Source of the DNA: Pseudomonadota bacterium
Lineage (GTDB): Bacteria > Pseudomonadota > Gammaproteobacteria > Burkholderiales > Burkholderiaceae_C
Length of the DNA: 64,000 bases
Direction of reading: 5' to 3'
Assembly (NCBI GenBank): GCA_023387335.1
Contig: JAEWIF010000003.1
Span: 124,001-188,000 of the forward strand
The notes below the pieces were generated by a model. The model saw only the letters and a list, made by a program, of their open reading frames with translations. It did no database searches and was not told the DNA's origin. A program made the position numbers and the translations under genes. Shown here in pieces: positions 7,205-16,625 of this stretch (the stretch's first letter is position 1; each line of letters starts with the position of its first letter).

Positions 7205-9058
7205 CTAGCCCCCCAGCGGCACGCGCAGGACCCAACGGGTGCCGCCGCCGTCGTGATCGCGCTGCAAGGAGCCCCGGAGCTGGTGCGCCCGCACCAGCAT
7301 GTTGCCCAGGCCCCGGTGCGCCGTGTTCGGCGCGGGCCGCGCCTGGGCCAGGCCGAAGCCGCGTCCGTTGTCGGCCACCTCCAGCACCAGCGTGTCGGCC
7401 TCGCAGGCGCAGGCGATCCGCAGGCGGCTCGCTCGCGCGTGCTTCAGCGCATTGGTCACCGCTTCCTGGACGATGCGCAGCAGGTGCAGCGTCGCATCCG
7501 GCGACGGCGCGCGCACGCCCTCCTCCACCGCCCATTCCAGCTCGATGCCGGCGGCGCGCAGGCGCGGCTCGAGCCGGTAGCGCAGGTTGCCCAGCGCGAC
7601 CAGCAGCGAATACTCCTCCGGCTCCAGCGAGTCGATCATCAGCCGCAGGTCGTCCATGCAATCGCGCAGCAGGCCCGTCACCTCCGCGGGGTTGGCGCTG
7701 CCGCGCTCCACGGCTTCGAGCGTGGTGATCAGCTGCGAGCCGATGCCGTCGTGCATGTCGCGCATCAGCCGCTCGCGCTCGGCCGCGACCGAGGCCTTGC
7801 GCTCGAGCGCCAGCAACTGCGCGTGGGTCCGCTCCAGCTCGGCCGTGCGCTCCTGGACGCGCCGCTCCAGCTCCACGCTGTGCGCCCGCGCCTGGTCGAA
7901 GGTGTGGAAGTAGTTCTCCGCCAGCGCATAGACCAGCGCGCACAGCAGGAGCGGCGCGCCGTAGGCCATGCGTGCCGCCGGGCCGAACGGCAGCAGCTGC
8001 GCCGACACCGCGAGGTCCGCCAAACCCAGCATCAGCGTCAGGACCAGGGCGCCCAGGATCACCCACGGCCCCGCCCCACCCTCCGCGCCGCGGCGCCACA
8101 CATGCCGCACCAGCAGCAGGACGGACCAGACGCCGAACACGGCGCAGGCGACGTACCAGGGAATCCGCACGGCGCTCGCCGTCTGCGGATCGAGCAGCGC
8201 GAGCACGGGCAGCGACAGCGCCGTTCCCGCCAGCAGCCACCGTTCGCGGCGGTGCGGCGGGCGGCCGGTGTAGCGCCGCATGAAGATCCACAGCAACACC
8301 ACCACGAGGCCCAGGCTGCCCAGGATGAAGGCCTCCCAGACTCCCGACGGAACCGCCGGCGACACCGTGTAGTGGAAGTTGCGCAGCGCCCAGACCAGCG
8401 CCAGCGCCGCGAACACGCCGTAGATCGATTCGGCCGGTCGCCGCAGCCACAGCAGCAGCACCAGCAGGCCGGCGAACAGCACCGCCATGTTCATGGCGCG
8501 CGGCAGCGTCACGCGAGTCAGGAAGGCGTCGTCGTAGAGCGGCTCCACCTCCTCCCGCGGCCCGAGGATGATCGGCCCGAGGCCACCGCGCAGGTTGGGC
8601 GCCACGCGCAGGCGCACCAGCACCTCGTTCGACCCTTGCCGCAGCAGCTGCGGGGCGATGGTGTCGAACTGCGGCGTGCCGAAGGAGCGCTGGTGCGGAC
8701 CGGTCATGGGCCCGCCGCCCACGTCGACGCCGTTGACGATCAGCCGGTGGGTCGTGGCCACGGTCGGCAGGTAGCCCGCCCACGTCGCGCCGGGAACGTC
8801 CGGCAGGTCGAAGTGCGCCATGTACCAGCCGTAGCCGGACTGGCCGGGATTGCTGCGCCGCCAGTTGTCCGGCAGGCTGCGCGGGACCCAGTCGCCCTCC
8901 ACGCCCGGCAGAAACGGCGCGTCGGACTTCACGAAGGCCATCTCGGTGATGTGCAGCAGCCCGCGCGGCTCGCGCGGCGTGGTGAACAGCAGCAGCGCCG
9001 CAGCCAGCGCCATGCCGACGACCAGCGTCAGCGACAGCCGGCGCAGCAGCCGGTTCAC
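7205..9058 (-). CDS. Sensor histidine kinase, 7TM-type with HisKA_3 core (NarX/DegS class)
   Basis: 617 residues, GTG start at 9058. An N-terminal membrane segment (about 8-26) is followed by a ~160-residue periplasmic domain with a jelly-roll look (residues 30-185), then about seven membrane helices (about 190-385), a coiled coil, and the kinase core. His436 in 'RDMHDGIGSQL' is the HisKA_3 phospho-acceptor; the HATPase domain ends the protein with 'DNGRGFG' and 'GLGNMLVRA'. The layout matches 7TM-DISM receptor kinases. It overlaps the stop of its response regulator by four bases (GTGA), so the two form a pair. The signal sensed is not evident. Confidence 0.87.
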   Translation of the reverse strand: MNRLLRRLSLTLVVGMALAAALLLFTTPREPRGLLHITEMAFVKSDAPFLPGVEGDWVPRSLPDNWRRSNPGQSGYGWYMAHFDLPDVPGATWAGYLPTVATTHRLIVNGVDVGGGPMTGPHQRSFGTPQFDTIAPQLLRQGSNEVLVRLRVAPNLRGGLGPIILGPREEVEPLYDDAFLTRVTLPRAMNMAVLFAGLLVLLLWLRRPAESIYGVFAALALVWALRNFHYTVSPAVPSGVWEAFILGSLGLVVVLLWIFMRRYTGRPPHRRERWLLAGTALSLPVLALLDPQTASAVRIPWYVACAVFGVWSVLLLVRHVWRRGAEGGAGPWVILGALVLTLMLGLADLAVSAQLLPFGPAARMAYGAPLLLCALVYALAENYFHTFDQARAHSVELERRVQERTAELERTHAQLLALERKASVAAERERLMRDMHDGIGSQLITTLEAVERGSANPAEVTGLLRDCMDDLRLMIDSLEPEEYSLLVALGNLRYRLEPRLRAAGIELEWAVEEGVRAPSPDATLHLLRIVQEAVTNALKHARASRLRIACACEADTLVLEVADNGRGFGLAQARPAPNTAHRGLGNMLVRAHQLRGSLQRDHDGGGTRWVLRVPLGG

Positions 9059-9774
9059 AGCTTGAGCAGGCCGCGTTGCTGGGCCAGGTACACGGCGTGC
9101 TGGCGCGAGTTGGCCTCGAGCTTGCGGTAGATGTTGCGCACGTGGCTCTTCACGGTCAGCGGCGAGATGTGGAGCGACAGGCCGATCTCGGCGATGCTGC
9201 TGCCGCGCGCGATCGATTCCAGGATGGTCGATTCGCGCCGCGACAGCGGCGATTCCTGCGGCGCCTGCACGGCGGCCGCCTTCGGCCCGGCGGCGTTCAC
9301 GGTCAGGGCACCGGCCGGCCGCAGACGCTCCAGCAGGAACCTGGCCAGCGCGGGGCTGATCGGCGACTCGCCCGCCTGCAGCGCATGGATGCTGGCGTTG
9401 AAGTCCTCGGGCAGGCTGTCCTTCAGCAGGTAGCCGGTGGCGCCGGCCGTGATCGCCTCGAACAGGTTGCGCTCGCCGCCGAACACCGAGACCACCATGA
9501 TCGAAGTGGACGGCGACACCTGGCGGATGTGCCGGACCACGTCGAAACCGCTGCCGTCGGGCAGGCCCAGGTCGACCAGCGCGACATCCGGCTTCAGCGC
9601 CCCGATGCTGGCCATCGCGTCACGCGCGCTGGCGAATTCCGCGACCAGCGACAGCGCCGGATCGCGAGCCAGGTTCTCGCGGTACCGCTGCGCGTGCAGC
9701 CGGTTGTCCTCGACGACCGCGATCGTCACGCGAACGGCCATGCCCCGGCCGCCCGCACTTCTTTCAACCACCAC
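9055..9774 (-). CDS. LuxR/NarL-family response regulator
   Basis: 239 residues from GTG 9774, or 228 from ATG 9741. The ATG puts the receiver domain start ('RVTIAVVEDN') in the usual place, while the GTG directly follows the guaA stop and could be coupled to it. Receiver: acidic pair in 'VVEDN', phospho-acceptor Asp in 'DVALVDLGLPDGSG', Lys in 'YLLKD'. An Ala/Pro-rich linker leads to the C-terminal HTH: 'LSRRESTILESIARG', 'HISPLTVKSHVRNIYRKL'. Partner of the downstream histidine kinase. Being directly behind guaA, it may share transcripts with GMP synthesis; targets are unknown. Confidence 0.88.
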   Translation of the reverse strand: MVVERSAGGRGMAVRVTIAVVEDNRLHAQRYRENLARDPALSLVAEFASARDAMASIGALKPDVALVDLGLPDGSGFDVVRHIRQVSPSTSIMVVSVFGGERNLFEAITAGATGYLLKDSLPEDFNASIHALQAGESPISPALARFLLERLRPAGALTVNAAGPKAAAVQAPQESPLSRRESTILESIARGSSIAEIGLSLHISPLTVKSHVRNIYRKLEANSRQHAVYLAQQRGLLKL

Positions 9775-11388
9775 TCACTCCCACTCGATCGTCGCCGGCG
9801 GCTTGCTGGACACGTCGTAGGTGACGCGGTTGATGCCGCGCACCTCGTTGATGATCCGGCCCGACACGCGCTTGAGCAGCGCGTACGGCAGCTCGGCCCA
9901 GTCGGCCGTCATGAAGTCGCTGGTCTGCACCGCGCGCAGCGCCACCACGTAGTCGTAGGTGCGGCCGTCGCCCATCACGCCCACGCTCTTGACCGGCAGG
10001 AACACGGTGAAGGCCTGGCTGGTCAGGTCGTACCAGGTCTTGCCGGTCGACTCGTCGCGGAAGTTGCGCAGTTCCTGGATGAAGATGTCGTCGGCCCGGC
10101 GCAGCAGGTCGGCGTATTCCTTCTTCACCTCGCCCAGGATCCGCACGCCCAGGCCGGGGCCCGGGAACGGGTGGCGGTAGACCATCTCCGGCGGCAGGCC
10201 CAGGGCCACGCCCAGTTCGCGCACCTCGTCCTTGAACAGGTCGCGCAGCGGTTCCAGCAGCTTCAGGCCCAGTTGTTCCGGCAGGCCGCCCACGTTGTGG
10301 TGGCTCTTGATCGTCACGGCCTTCTTGCTCTTGGCGCCGCCCGACTCGATGACGTCCGGGTAGATCGTGCCCTGCGCCAGCCACGCCACGTGGCGCTGGT
10401 GGCTCTGCTTGATCCTGGCGGCCTCGGCCTTGAAAACGTCGACGAACAGGCCGCCGATGATCTTGCGCTTCTGTTCGGGATCGCTCACGCCGGCCAGCTT
10501 GCCCAGGAACAGCTCGCTGGCGTCCACGCGCACGACCTTGGCGTGCAGCTTGCCGGCGAACATGTCCATCACCATGTCGCCCTCGTTCAGGCGCAGCAGG
10601 CCGTGGTCGACGAACACGCAGGTGAGCTGGTCGCCGATGGCGCGGTGGATCAGTGCCGCGGCCACCGAGGAGTCGACGCCGCCCGACAGGCCCAGGATCA
10701 CCTCCTCGTCGCCGACCTGCTGGCGGATGGCTTCCACCGCCTCGGCGATGTGGTCGCGCATCACCCAGTCGGGCCTGGCCTGGCAGATGCCCCGCACGAA
10801 TCGCTCGAGCAGCGCGTGGCCCTGGACCGTGTGCGTGACCTCGGGGTGGAACTGCACGGCGTAGAAGCGGCGCTCCTCGTCGGCCATGCCGGCGATCGGG
10901 CAGCTCTCGGTGGATGCCATCAGCTTGAAGCCGGGCGGCATCTCCACGACCTTGTCGCCGTGCGACATCCAGACGTTGAGCATGCCCTGCCCTTCGGGCG
11001 TGGTGTAGTCGGCGATATCGCGCAGCAGCTCGGTGTGTCCGCGCGCGCGCACGGCCGCGAAGCCGAACTCGCGCTTGTGCCCGCCTTCCACCTTGCCGCC
11101 CAGCTGGTGGGCCATGGTCTGCATGCCGTAGCAGATGCCCAGCACCGGCACGCCCAGTTCGAACACGGCCTGCGGCGCCTTGTCGGTGGTCTCCTCGTAC
11201 ACGCTGGCGTGGCTGCCGGAGAGGATCACGCCCTTGAGCTTGCCGTCGGCCGCGTACTGGCGCACCCACTCGTCGCTCACGTCGCAGGGATGGACTTCGG
11301 AGTACACGTGCGCCTCGCGCACGCGCCGGGCGATCAGCTGCGTGACCTGGGAGCCGAAGTCGAGGATGAGGATCTTGTCGTGTTGCAT
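9775..11388 (-). CDS. guaA: GMP synthase (glutamine-hydrolysing)
   Basis: 537 residues, full length. Converts XMP to GMP using glutamine and ATP, the last step of guanine nucleotide synthesis. The N-terminal class I amidotransferase has Cys86 in 'GICYGMQ' and the His-Glu pair in 'QFHPEV'; the ATP-pyrophosphatase P-loop is 'GLSGGVDSS'; the C-terminal dimerisation domain ends 'KPPATIEWE'. The ATG at 11388 follows the stop codon of the PIN toxin gene with no gap, so guaA translation may depend on ribosomes finishing the toxin gene. guaB lies beyond the toxin-antitoxin pair, so a guaBA operon appears to have been interrupted. Confidence 0.95.
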   Translation of the reverse strand: MQHDKILILDFGSQVTQLIARRVREAHVYSEVHPCDVSDEWVRQYAADGKLKGVILSGSHASVYEETTDKAPQAVFELGVPVLGICYGMQTMAHQLGGKVEGGHKREFGFAAVRARGHTELLRDIADYTTPEGQGMLNVWMSHGDKVVEMPPGFKLMASTESCPIAGMADEERRFYAVQFHPEVTHTVQGHALLERFVRGICQARPDWVMRDHIAEAVEAIRQQVGDEEVILGLSGGVDSSVAAALIHRAIGDQLTCVFVDHGLLRLNEGDMVMDMFAGKLHAKVVRVDASELFLGKLAGVSDPEQKRKIIGGLFVDVFKAEAARIKQSHQRHVAWLAQGTIYPDVIESGGAKSKKAVTIKSHHNVGGLPEQLGLKLLEPLRDLFKDEVRELGVALGLPPEMVYRHPFPGPGLGVRILGEVKKEYADLLRRADDIFIQELRNFRDESTGKTWYDLTSQAFTVFLPVKSVGVMGDGRTYDYVVALRAVQTSDFMTADWAELPYALLKRVSGRIINEVRGINRVTYDVSSKPPATIEWE

Positions 11389-11814
11389 TCAGAGGTCCAG
11401 GCAAGGGATGCCGCAGCTCTTGGCGGCTTGCACCAGGGCGCGGTCGGCGGAGGCGAGCTGGCTGTTCAGGCGCAGCGCCAGTTCCAGGTAGGCGGCGTCG
11501 TAGTAGGTCAGTCCGTGGACGTGAGCCAGGCGCAGGGTCTGGGATCGACGATGAGCGTCGGGCAGGTTGTCGAAGTCGATCGGGCAGGAGGCCAGCAGCG
11601 ACAAGCCGCCATCCAGCTCCGCCTGTTCCAGCCGCCGCCGTCGCATGGCGACCAGCAGGATGTTCGCGGTTTCCCAGAGCCAGAGCGCGGGGGCGCAGAA
11701 CTGACCGCTGCTGGCCATCACGTCGGCAAACAGCTGGTCCGAGACGCGGCTGCGCTCCTCCGGGATCACCCAGGGCGCCGCCGCCGAGGCGTCGATCACG
11801 ATGGGCTTCAGCAC
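11389..11814 (-). CDS. PIN-domain toxin, VapC-like
   Basis: 141 residues from a GTG at 11814, chosen because it sits one base after the antitoxin stop and gives the standard PIN N-terminus 'LKPIVIDASAA'. The four acidic RNase residues are visible: Asp8, Glu48 ('WLWETAN'), Asp106 ('TYYDAAYLELAL') and Asp124 ('ASADRAL'). VapC-type toxins cleave tRNA or rRNA when freed from the antitoxin. The partner is of the Phd/YefM type rather than VapB. The stop codon abuts the guaA start. A longer frame back to 11940 overlaps the antitoxin and is not supported. Confidence 0.87.
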   Translation of the reverse strand: MLKPIVIDASAAAPWVIPEERSRVSDQLFADVMASSGQFCAPALWLWETANILLVAMRRRRLEQAELDGGLSLLASCPIDFDNLPDAHRRSQTLRLAHVHGLTYYDAAYLELALRLNSQLASADRALVQAAKSCGIPCLDL

Positions 11815-11815
11815 G

Positions 11816-12085
11816 TCAGCGCCGGCCTTCGTCGCGATAGGCCTTCCAGTCGCCCTTGCGGTACTCGGGATCCGGCTTGACCTTCGCCTGGAACGCCTCC
11901 AGCCGGGCGATGGCCTCGCGGCGGATGCGCTCGCGCTCATCCTCGGAGGGGGAAGCTTCCGCCTCCCGGACGATGCGAGCGATCTTCCGGCCGTGGCGCG
12001 TGATCACGATTTCCTCGCCCTCCTCCACTGCCTGCAGCAGGGCGGAGAAGCGATCCTTGGCTTGATGGACGGGGATGGTCTGCAT
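11816..12085 (-). CDS. Antitoxin, Phd/YefM family
   Basis: 89 residues from the ATG at 12085. A TTG at 12124 in the same frame would lie at or upstream of the likely transcription start, so the ATG is preferred. N-terminal DNA-binding part: 'MQTIPVHQAKDRFSALLQ' and 'EEIVITRHGRKIARIV'; the charged C-terminus (residues 50-89) should wrap the PIN toxin. Phd-type antitoxins dimerise and repress their own promoter; four operator-like repeats lie directly upstream, the nearest ending two bases from the ATG. Sits between guaB and guaA on their strand. Confidence 0.87.
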   Translation of the reverse strand: MQTIPVHQAKDRFSALLQAVEEGEEIVITRHGRKIARIVREAEASPSEDERERIRREAIARLEAFQAKVKPDPEYRKGDWKAYRDEGRR

Positions 12086-12086
12086 A

Positions 12087-12155
12087 TCTGGCCAGAAGTC
12101 CTGGAGCAGGCCAGATTTTAGCAAGTCAGGCCAGCTTTTTCAATTCTGGCCAGAA
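12087..12155 (-). promoter_or_regulatory. Promoter and four-site operator of the Phd/PIN module
   Basis: Minus-strand promoter: TTGAAA (12143-12138), 17-base spacer, TAAAAT (12120-12115) with an extended TGC in front. Four GGCC-centred repeats cover it: TCTGGCCAGA (12087-12096), CAGGCCAGAT (12107-12116), CAGGCCAGCT (12127-12136) and the perfect palindrome TTCTGGCCAGAA (12144-12155). Their centres are 19, 20 and 19 bases apart, so all lie on nearly the same helix face. They abut the -35, fill the spacer, touch the -10 and lie in the leader. This is the layout expected for autorepression by the antitoxin-toxin complex. Confidence 0.72.
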
Positions 12156-12158
12156 TGA

Positions 12159-13628
<1,470 letters not shown>

Positions 13629-13648
13629 GTCAGTGCTCCAAAAGAAGG

Positions 13649-13654
13649 ATTGTA
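13649..13654 (-). promoter_or_regulatory. Candidate -10 element for guaB
   Basis: TACAAT on the minus strand, 21 bases before the guaB ATG. No good -35 is visible 16-18 bases upstream, so the promoter may be activator-dependent or this may be chance. Confidence 0.3.
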
Positions 13655-13768
13655 CTCAGCACCTTGGTACTAACCCCAGTGCATGGTCGGCCCCAAGTCG
13701 TGAAGCAGTGCGCGTGGCGTGGCTGCACAACGCTGTCCGATGGCTGAGTTGCGCCCTACACTGGCGCG

Positions 13769-14290
13769 ATGACCCCGTTCCGCGCCCTCACCCTCGCCTG
13801 CCTTCTGGCCGTTCCCGCGCTCGCCGGCGCGCAATGGATGTACCTCGACAAGGACGGCCGCAAGGTGTTCAGCGACAAGGCCCCGCCGCCCGAGACGCCG
13901 CCCGGCAAGATCCTGCGCCAGCCCGGCATGAAGAAGCCGGCGGCCGACGCGGCCCAGGCCGACGCACCGGCCGCCGCCCCGGCACAAGCCGCCGCGGCCG
14001 CCGCCAGCGCGCCGAAGATCAGCGGCAAGGACACGGAACTGGAACAGCGCCGCAAGCAGGCCGAAGCCGCCGAGGCCGAGAAGAACAAGGCCCGCGCCGA
14101 GGAGCAGGCCAGGGTCCAGGCCGACAACTGCGCGCGCGCCAGGCAGATGAAGGCCACCTACGACTCGGGCCAGCGCATCGCGCGCACCAATGCCAAGGGG
14201 GAGCGCGAGATCCTCGACGACGCCCAGCGCGCTTCCGAGGTCAAGCGCGTCGACGGCATCATCGCCGCCGACTGCAAGACGGCTCAGTAA
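13769..14290 (+). CDS. Exported DUF4124-domain protein
   Basis: 173 residues with a cleavable signal peptide (about 1-21, ending 'ALAGA'). Residues 22-45 carry the DUF4124 pattern 'QWMYLDKDGRKVFSDKAPP', a short beta-rich domain common in betaproteobacterial periplasmic proteins. An Ala/Pro-rich linker (60-85) and a charged coiled coil (about 88-118) follow; two Cys residues near the end could form a disulphide. Function unknown. Its stop overlaps the stop of the convergent rnfH gene by seven bases. Confidence 0.82.
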   Translation: MTPFRALTLACLLAVPALAGAQWMYLDKDGRKVFSDKAPPPETPPGKILRQPGMKKPAADAAQADAPAAAPAQAAAAAASAPKISGKDTELEQRRKQAEAAEAEKNKARAEEQARVQADNCARARQMKATYDSGQRIARTNAKGEREILDDAQRASEVKRVDGIIAADCKTAQ

Positions 14291-14595
14291 CCCGGCTTGG
14301 CGCCCGGCCGGCGCCCCGCGAACAGGCCGGCCGCGCGGCTGCCCTGCTGCCGGAAGCGCTCCCGCCGGGCCACCTTCGGATCGACCTGCAAGGGCCTGAC
14401 CAGCTCGACCCGGTCGCCCTCGCGCAGCGGCTGCGACAGCTCCGCGCGGCGACCCCAGATCCCCACCGTTTCGTCCGGCGCCGGCTCGACGCCGCAGCCG
14501 CGCAAGGCATCGGCCACCGTCGCGCCCTGGGGCAGGTTCAGCGGATGTTCGAGCACCCGGCGCGGACCGGGCGAATGGCAGACGACGACACGCAT
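14284..14595 (-). CDS. rnfH: RnfH family protein (RatB)
   Basis: 103 residues with a beta-grasp, ubiquitin-like fold typical of RnfH/UPF0125. Recognisable points: the N-terminal 'RVVVCHSPGPRR', 'GATVADALRGCG', 'VGIWGRRAEL' and 'LREGDRVELVRPLQVDPK', which is the family signature. It follows ratA by eight bases, the standard ratA-rnfH pairing facing smpB. The role of RnfH remains uncertain even in model organisms; despite the RatB name, a toxin-antitoxin role with RatA is not well supported. The Arg/Gly-rich tail is basic. Confidence 0.85.
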   Translation of the reverse strand: MRVVVCHSPGPRRVLEHPLNLPQGATVADALRGCGVEPAPDETVGIWGRRAELSQPLREGDRVELVRPLQVDPKVARRERFRQQGSRAAGLFAGRRPGAKPGY

Positions 14596-14603
14596 GCGGT
14601 TCT

Positions 14604-15044
14604 TCAGCCGTACACCTGTTCGGCGCGCTTGACGAAGGCGTCCACCAGGCTGCCCGCGATGCGGTCGAACACCGGCCCCACGACGGCCGCCAGCGCGCCG
14701 CTCTTGAAGCTGTAAGTCAGGTCCAGTTCCACCTTGCAGGCGCGCTGGCCGTCGCTGCCTACCGGGATGAAGTTCCAGCGGCCGTCCAGGTTGGAGAAAG
14801 GCCCGTCGACCAGTTTCATCGCCACGCGGCGGCCGGCCACGTGCTCGTTGCGGGTGGTGAAGTTCTGGCGCACGCCCGCGAAAGAGATGCCGACCTCGGC
14901 CTTCATGCCGTGCGCGTCCTGCTCCAACACCTTCGCGTGGTCGCACCACGGCAGGAACTTGGGGTAATGGGCCACGTCGGTGACCAGGCGGAACATCTCT
15001 TCCGCGCTGTACCAGATGAGCACGGAACGGTGGACGGTTTTCAT
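14604..15044 (-). CDS. ratA: RatA/Coq10-like START-domain protein
   Basis: 146 residues forming a single polyketide-cyclase/START domain: 'HRSVLIWYSAEEMFRLVTDV', 'YPKFLPWCDHAKVL', 'GPFSNLDGRWNF' and the C-terminal helix 'DRIAGSLVDAFVKRAEQVYG'. Homologues are the E. coli RatA (reported to block 70S ribosome formation) and mitochondrial Coq10 (ubiquinone binding); a lipid or quinone chaperone role is at least as plausible. Divergent from smpB with 65 bases between starts; a minus-strand TACAAT at 15078-15073 could be its -10. Confidence 0.87.
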   Translation of the reverse strand: MKTVHRSVLIWYSAEEMFRLVTDVAHYPKFLPWCDHAKVLEQDAHGMKAEVGISFAGVRQNFTTRNEHVAGRRVAMKLVDGPFSNLDGRWNFIPVGSDGQRACKVELDLTYSFKSGALAAVVGPVFDRIAGSLVDAFVKRAEQVYG

Positions 15045-15109
15045 ACAGAATGCGGGACCCTGCGGGCCTGGGATTGTAGAGAGGCCCCGCGTCCCCCATC
15101 TGTCAGTCC

Positions 15110-15583
15110 ATGTCCACCAAGCAAGACGGCGCCACCCGGATCGCCGAGAACAAGAAAGCGGCCTACAACTACTTCTTCGAGGAGCGGTTCGAGGCCGGCA
15201 TGGTGCTGCAAGGCTGGGAAGTGAAGGCCCTGCGCGAAGGCAAGGTGCAGCTCACCGACGGCTACGTGGTGATCAAGAACGGCGAGCTCTTCATCATCGG
15301 CTGCCAGATCAATCCGCTGAAGACCGCCTCCACCCACGTCAACCCCGACAGCATCCGCTCGCGCAAGCTGCTCATGCACAAGGACGAGATCCGGCGCCTG
15401 ATCGGCAAGGTCGAGCAGAAGGGCTACACGCTGGTGCCGATCAACCTGCACTGGAAAGGCGGCCGGGTGAAGTGCGAGGTCGCCCTGGCCAAGGGCAAGG
15501 CCGAGCACGACAAGCGCCATGTCATCAAGGACCGCGAAGGCAAGCGCGAGGTGGAGCGCGCCATGAAGTCCCACCACCGCTGA
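15110..15583 (+). CDS. smpB: SsrA-binding protein SmpB
   Basis: 157 residues, normal length. SmpB binds tmRNA and delivers it to stalled ribosomes. The OB-fold core is clear ('AYNYFFEERFEAGMVLQGWE', 'GKVQLTDGYV') and so is the basic C-terminal tail 'KRHVIKDREGKREVERAMKS', which reaches into the mRNA channel. The tmRNA gene itself is not in the window. The divergent ratA-rnfH neighbour is the usual arrangement. Confidence 0.95.
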   Translation: MSTKQDGATRIAENKKAAYNYFFEERFEAGMVLQGWEVKALREGKVQLTDGYVVIKNGELFIIGCQINPLKTASTHVNPDSIRSRKLLMHKDEIRRLIGKVEQKGYTLVPINLHWKGGRVKCEVALAKGKAEHDKRHVIKDREGKREVERAMKSHHR

Positions 15584-15603
15584 AGAAAAAGATCGGACCG
15601 GGC

Positions 15604-15630
15604 GGAATAAACCGGGCCGGCGGGGCGTTC
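15604..15630 (+). promoter_or_regulatory. Candidate ECF-sigma promoter (GGAATA-N16-CGTT)
   Basis: GGAATA at 15604-15609 and CGTTC at 15626-15630 are separated by 16 bases. This is the general layout of ECF promoters (AAC/AAT-type -35, CGT -10). It lies ~30 bases before the lipoprotein gene that leads into the ECF sigma and anti-sigma genes, so it probably serves positive autoregulation. Confidence 0.5.
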
Positions 15631-15661
15631 ATCCCTACAGGTTCAACCCCTGGAGAAGTCC

Positions 15662-16042
15662 ATGAAACTGCTCTCTCACTGGTCCCCCATCGTCCTGGCC
15701 ACCGCCCTGCTCGGTTGCTCGACCGTCATGGCCAATGGCGCGCCCGCCAAGGAATCCGGCGGCGTGCTCGTCGGCGACAAGGGCATGACGCTCTACACCT
15801 TCGACAAGGACGAGAAGGGCAGCGGCAAGTCGGTCTGCAACGGCCAGTGCGCCACCAACTGGCCGCCGCTGATGGCCGAAGCCTCCGCGAAGCCGACCGG
15901 CGACTGGACCGTCGTCACCCGCGACGATGGCAAGAAGCAGTGGGCCTACAAGGGCCAGCCGCTCTACTACTGGATCAAGGACACCAAGGCCGGCGACAAG
16001 ACCGGCGAGAGCGTGCCCAACTGGAAACTCGCCAAGCCTTGA
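15662..16042 (+). CDS. Small lipoprotein with Yx(F/W/Y)xxD motifs (COG4315-like)
   Basis: 126 residues. The signal region contains the lipobox-like LLGC (Cys19). The mature part has two copies of the 'secreted repeat' motif: 'LYTFDKDEKG' and 'LYYWIKDTKAG', with a Cys pair in 'VCNGQCATNWPPL' between them. These small lipoproteins of unknown activity are common in proteobacteria and are frequently encoded beside an ECF sigma factor and anti-sigma factor, as here. GGAG ribosome site six bases before the ATG. Likely a target and first gene of the stress regulon controlled by the next two genes. Confidence 0.83.
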   Translation: MKLLSHWSPIVLATALLGCSTVMANGAPAKESGGVLVGDKGMTLYTFDKDEKGSGKSVCNGQCATNWPPLMAEASAKPTGDWTVVTRDDGKKQWAYKGQPLYYWIKDTKAGDKTGESVPNWKLAKP

Positions 16043-16091
16043 GCTCGCACGACGCGCGCCAAAAGGCGCGCGAAGCACTAATCTAAGCGCC

Positions 16092-16625
16092 GTGCACACC
16101 GGCGAACTGGAAGCGCAGATTCCGCAGCTGCGGCGCTACGCGCGGGCCCTCACGGGCGACCGCTGGGCGGCCGACGACCTGGTGCAGGACACGCTGGAGC
16201 GGGCCTGCGGCCGCTGGAATCTCTGGCGCGCGGGCACCGACCTGCGGGCCTGGCTGTTCACCGTCATGCACAACCTGTTCATCGACGGCGCGCGCCGGAC
16301 GGCCCGGCAGGGCGGCCCGCACGCCGACCTCGACCAGGTCGAGGCCGAGCCGTCGGTGGTCGACGGCTCGCCGGAACGGCTGCTCGACCTGCAGCGCTGC
16401 CTGATGCGGTTGCCCGAGGAGCAGCGCGAGGTCCTGTTGCTGGTCACGCTGCAGGACCTGAGCTACCAGGACGTGGCCCGCATCACCGGCGCACCGGTGG
16501 GCACGGTGATGTCGCGCCTGTCCCGCGCGCGCGGGCGGATGCGCGAACTGATGGAAGGCACGCCGCACCGGACCGCCGGGTCGGTCGTGCCGTTGAAGCG
16601 CGCGAAAGGAAATGTGGATCGATGA
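16092..16625 (+). CDS. ECF-type RNA polymerase sigma factor
   Basis: 177 residues from a GTG at 16092, the only sensible start before region 2. Region 2: 'DDLVQDTLERACGRW' and 'DLRAWLFTVMHNLFID'. Region 4: 'LPEEQREVLLLVTLQDLSYQ' followed by an HTH with 'GAPVGTVMSRLSRARGRM'. Its stop overlaps the ATG of the anti-sigma gene by four bases. Probably held at the membrane by that protein and released by an envelope signal. It belongs with the ECF factors paired with single-TM anti-sigma proteins; the stimulus is unknown. Confidence 0.9.
   Translation: MHTGELEAQIPQLRRYARALTGDRWAADDLVQDTLERACGRWNLWRAGTDLRAWLFTVMHNLFIDGARRTARQGGPHADLDQVEAEPSVVDGSPERLLDLQRCLMRLPEEQREVLLLVTLQDLSYQDVARITGAPVGTVMSRLSRARGRMRELMEGTPHRTAGSVVPLKRAKGNVDR

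Noticed and set aside
11815..11940. Extended N-terminus of the PIN toxin
   Set aside because: It overlaps the antitoxin frame and is Arg/Ser/Pro-rich noise; the GTG at 11814 gives the family-like start.
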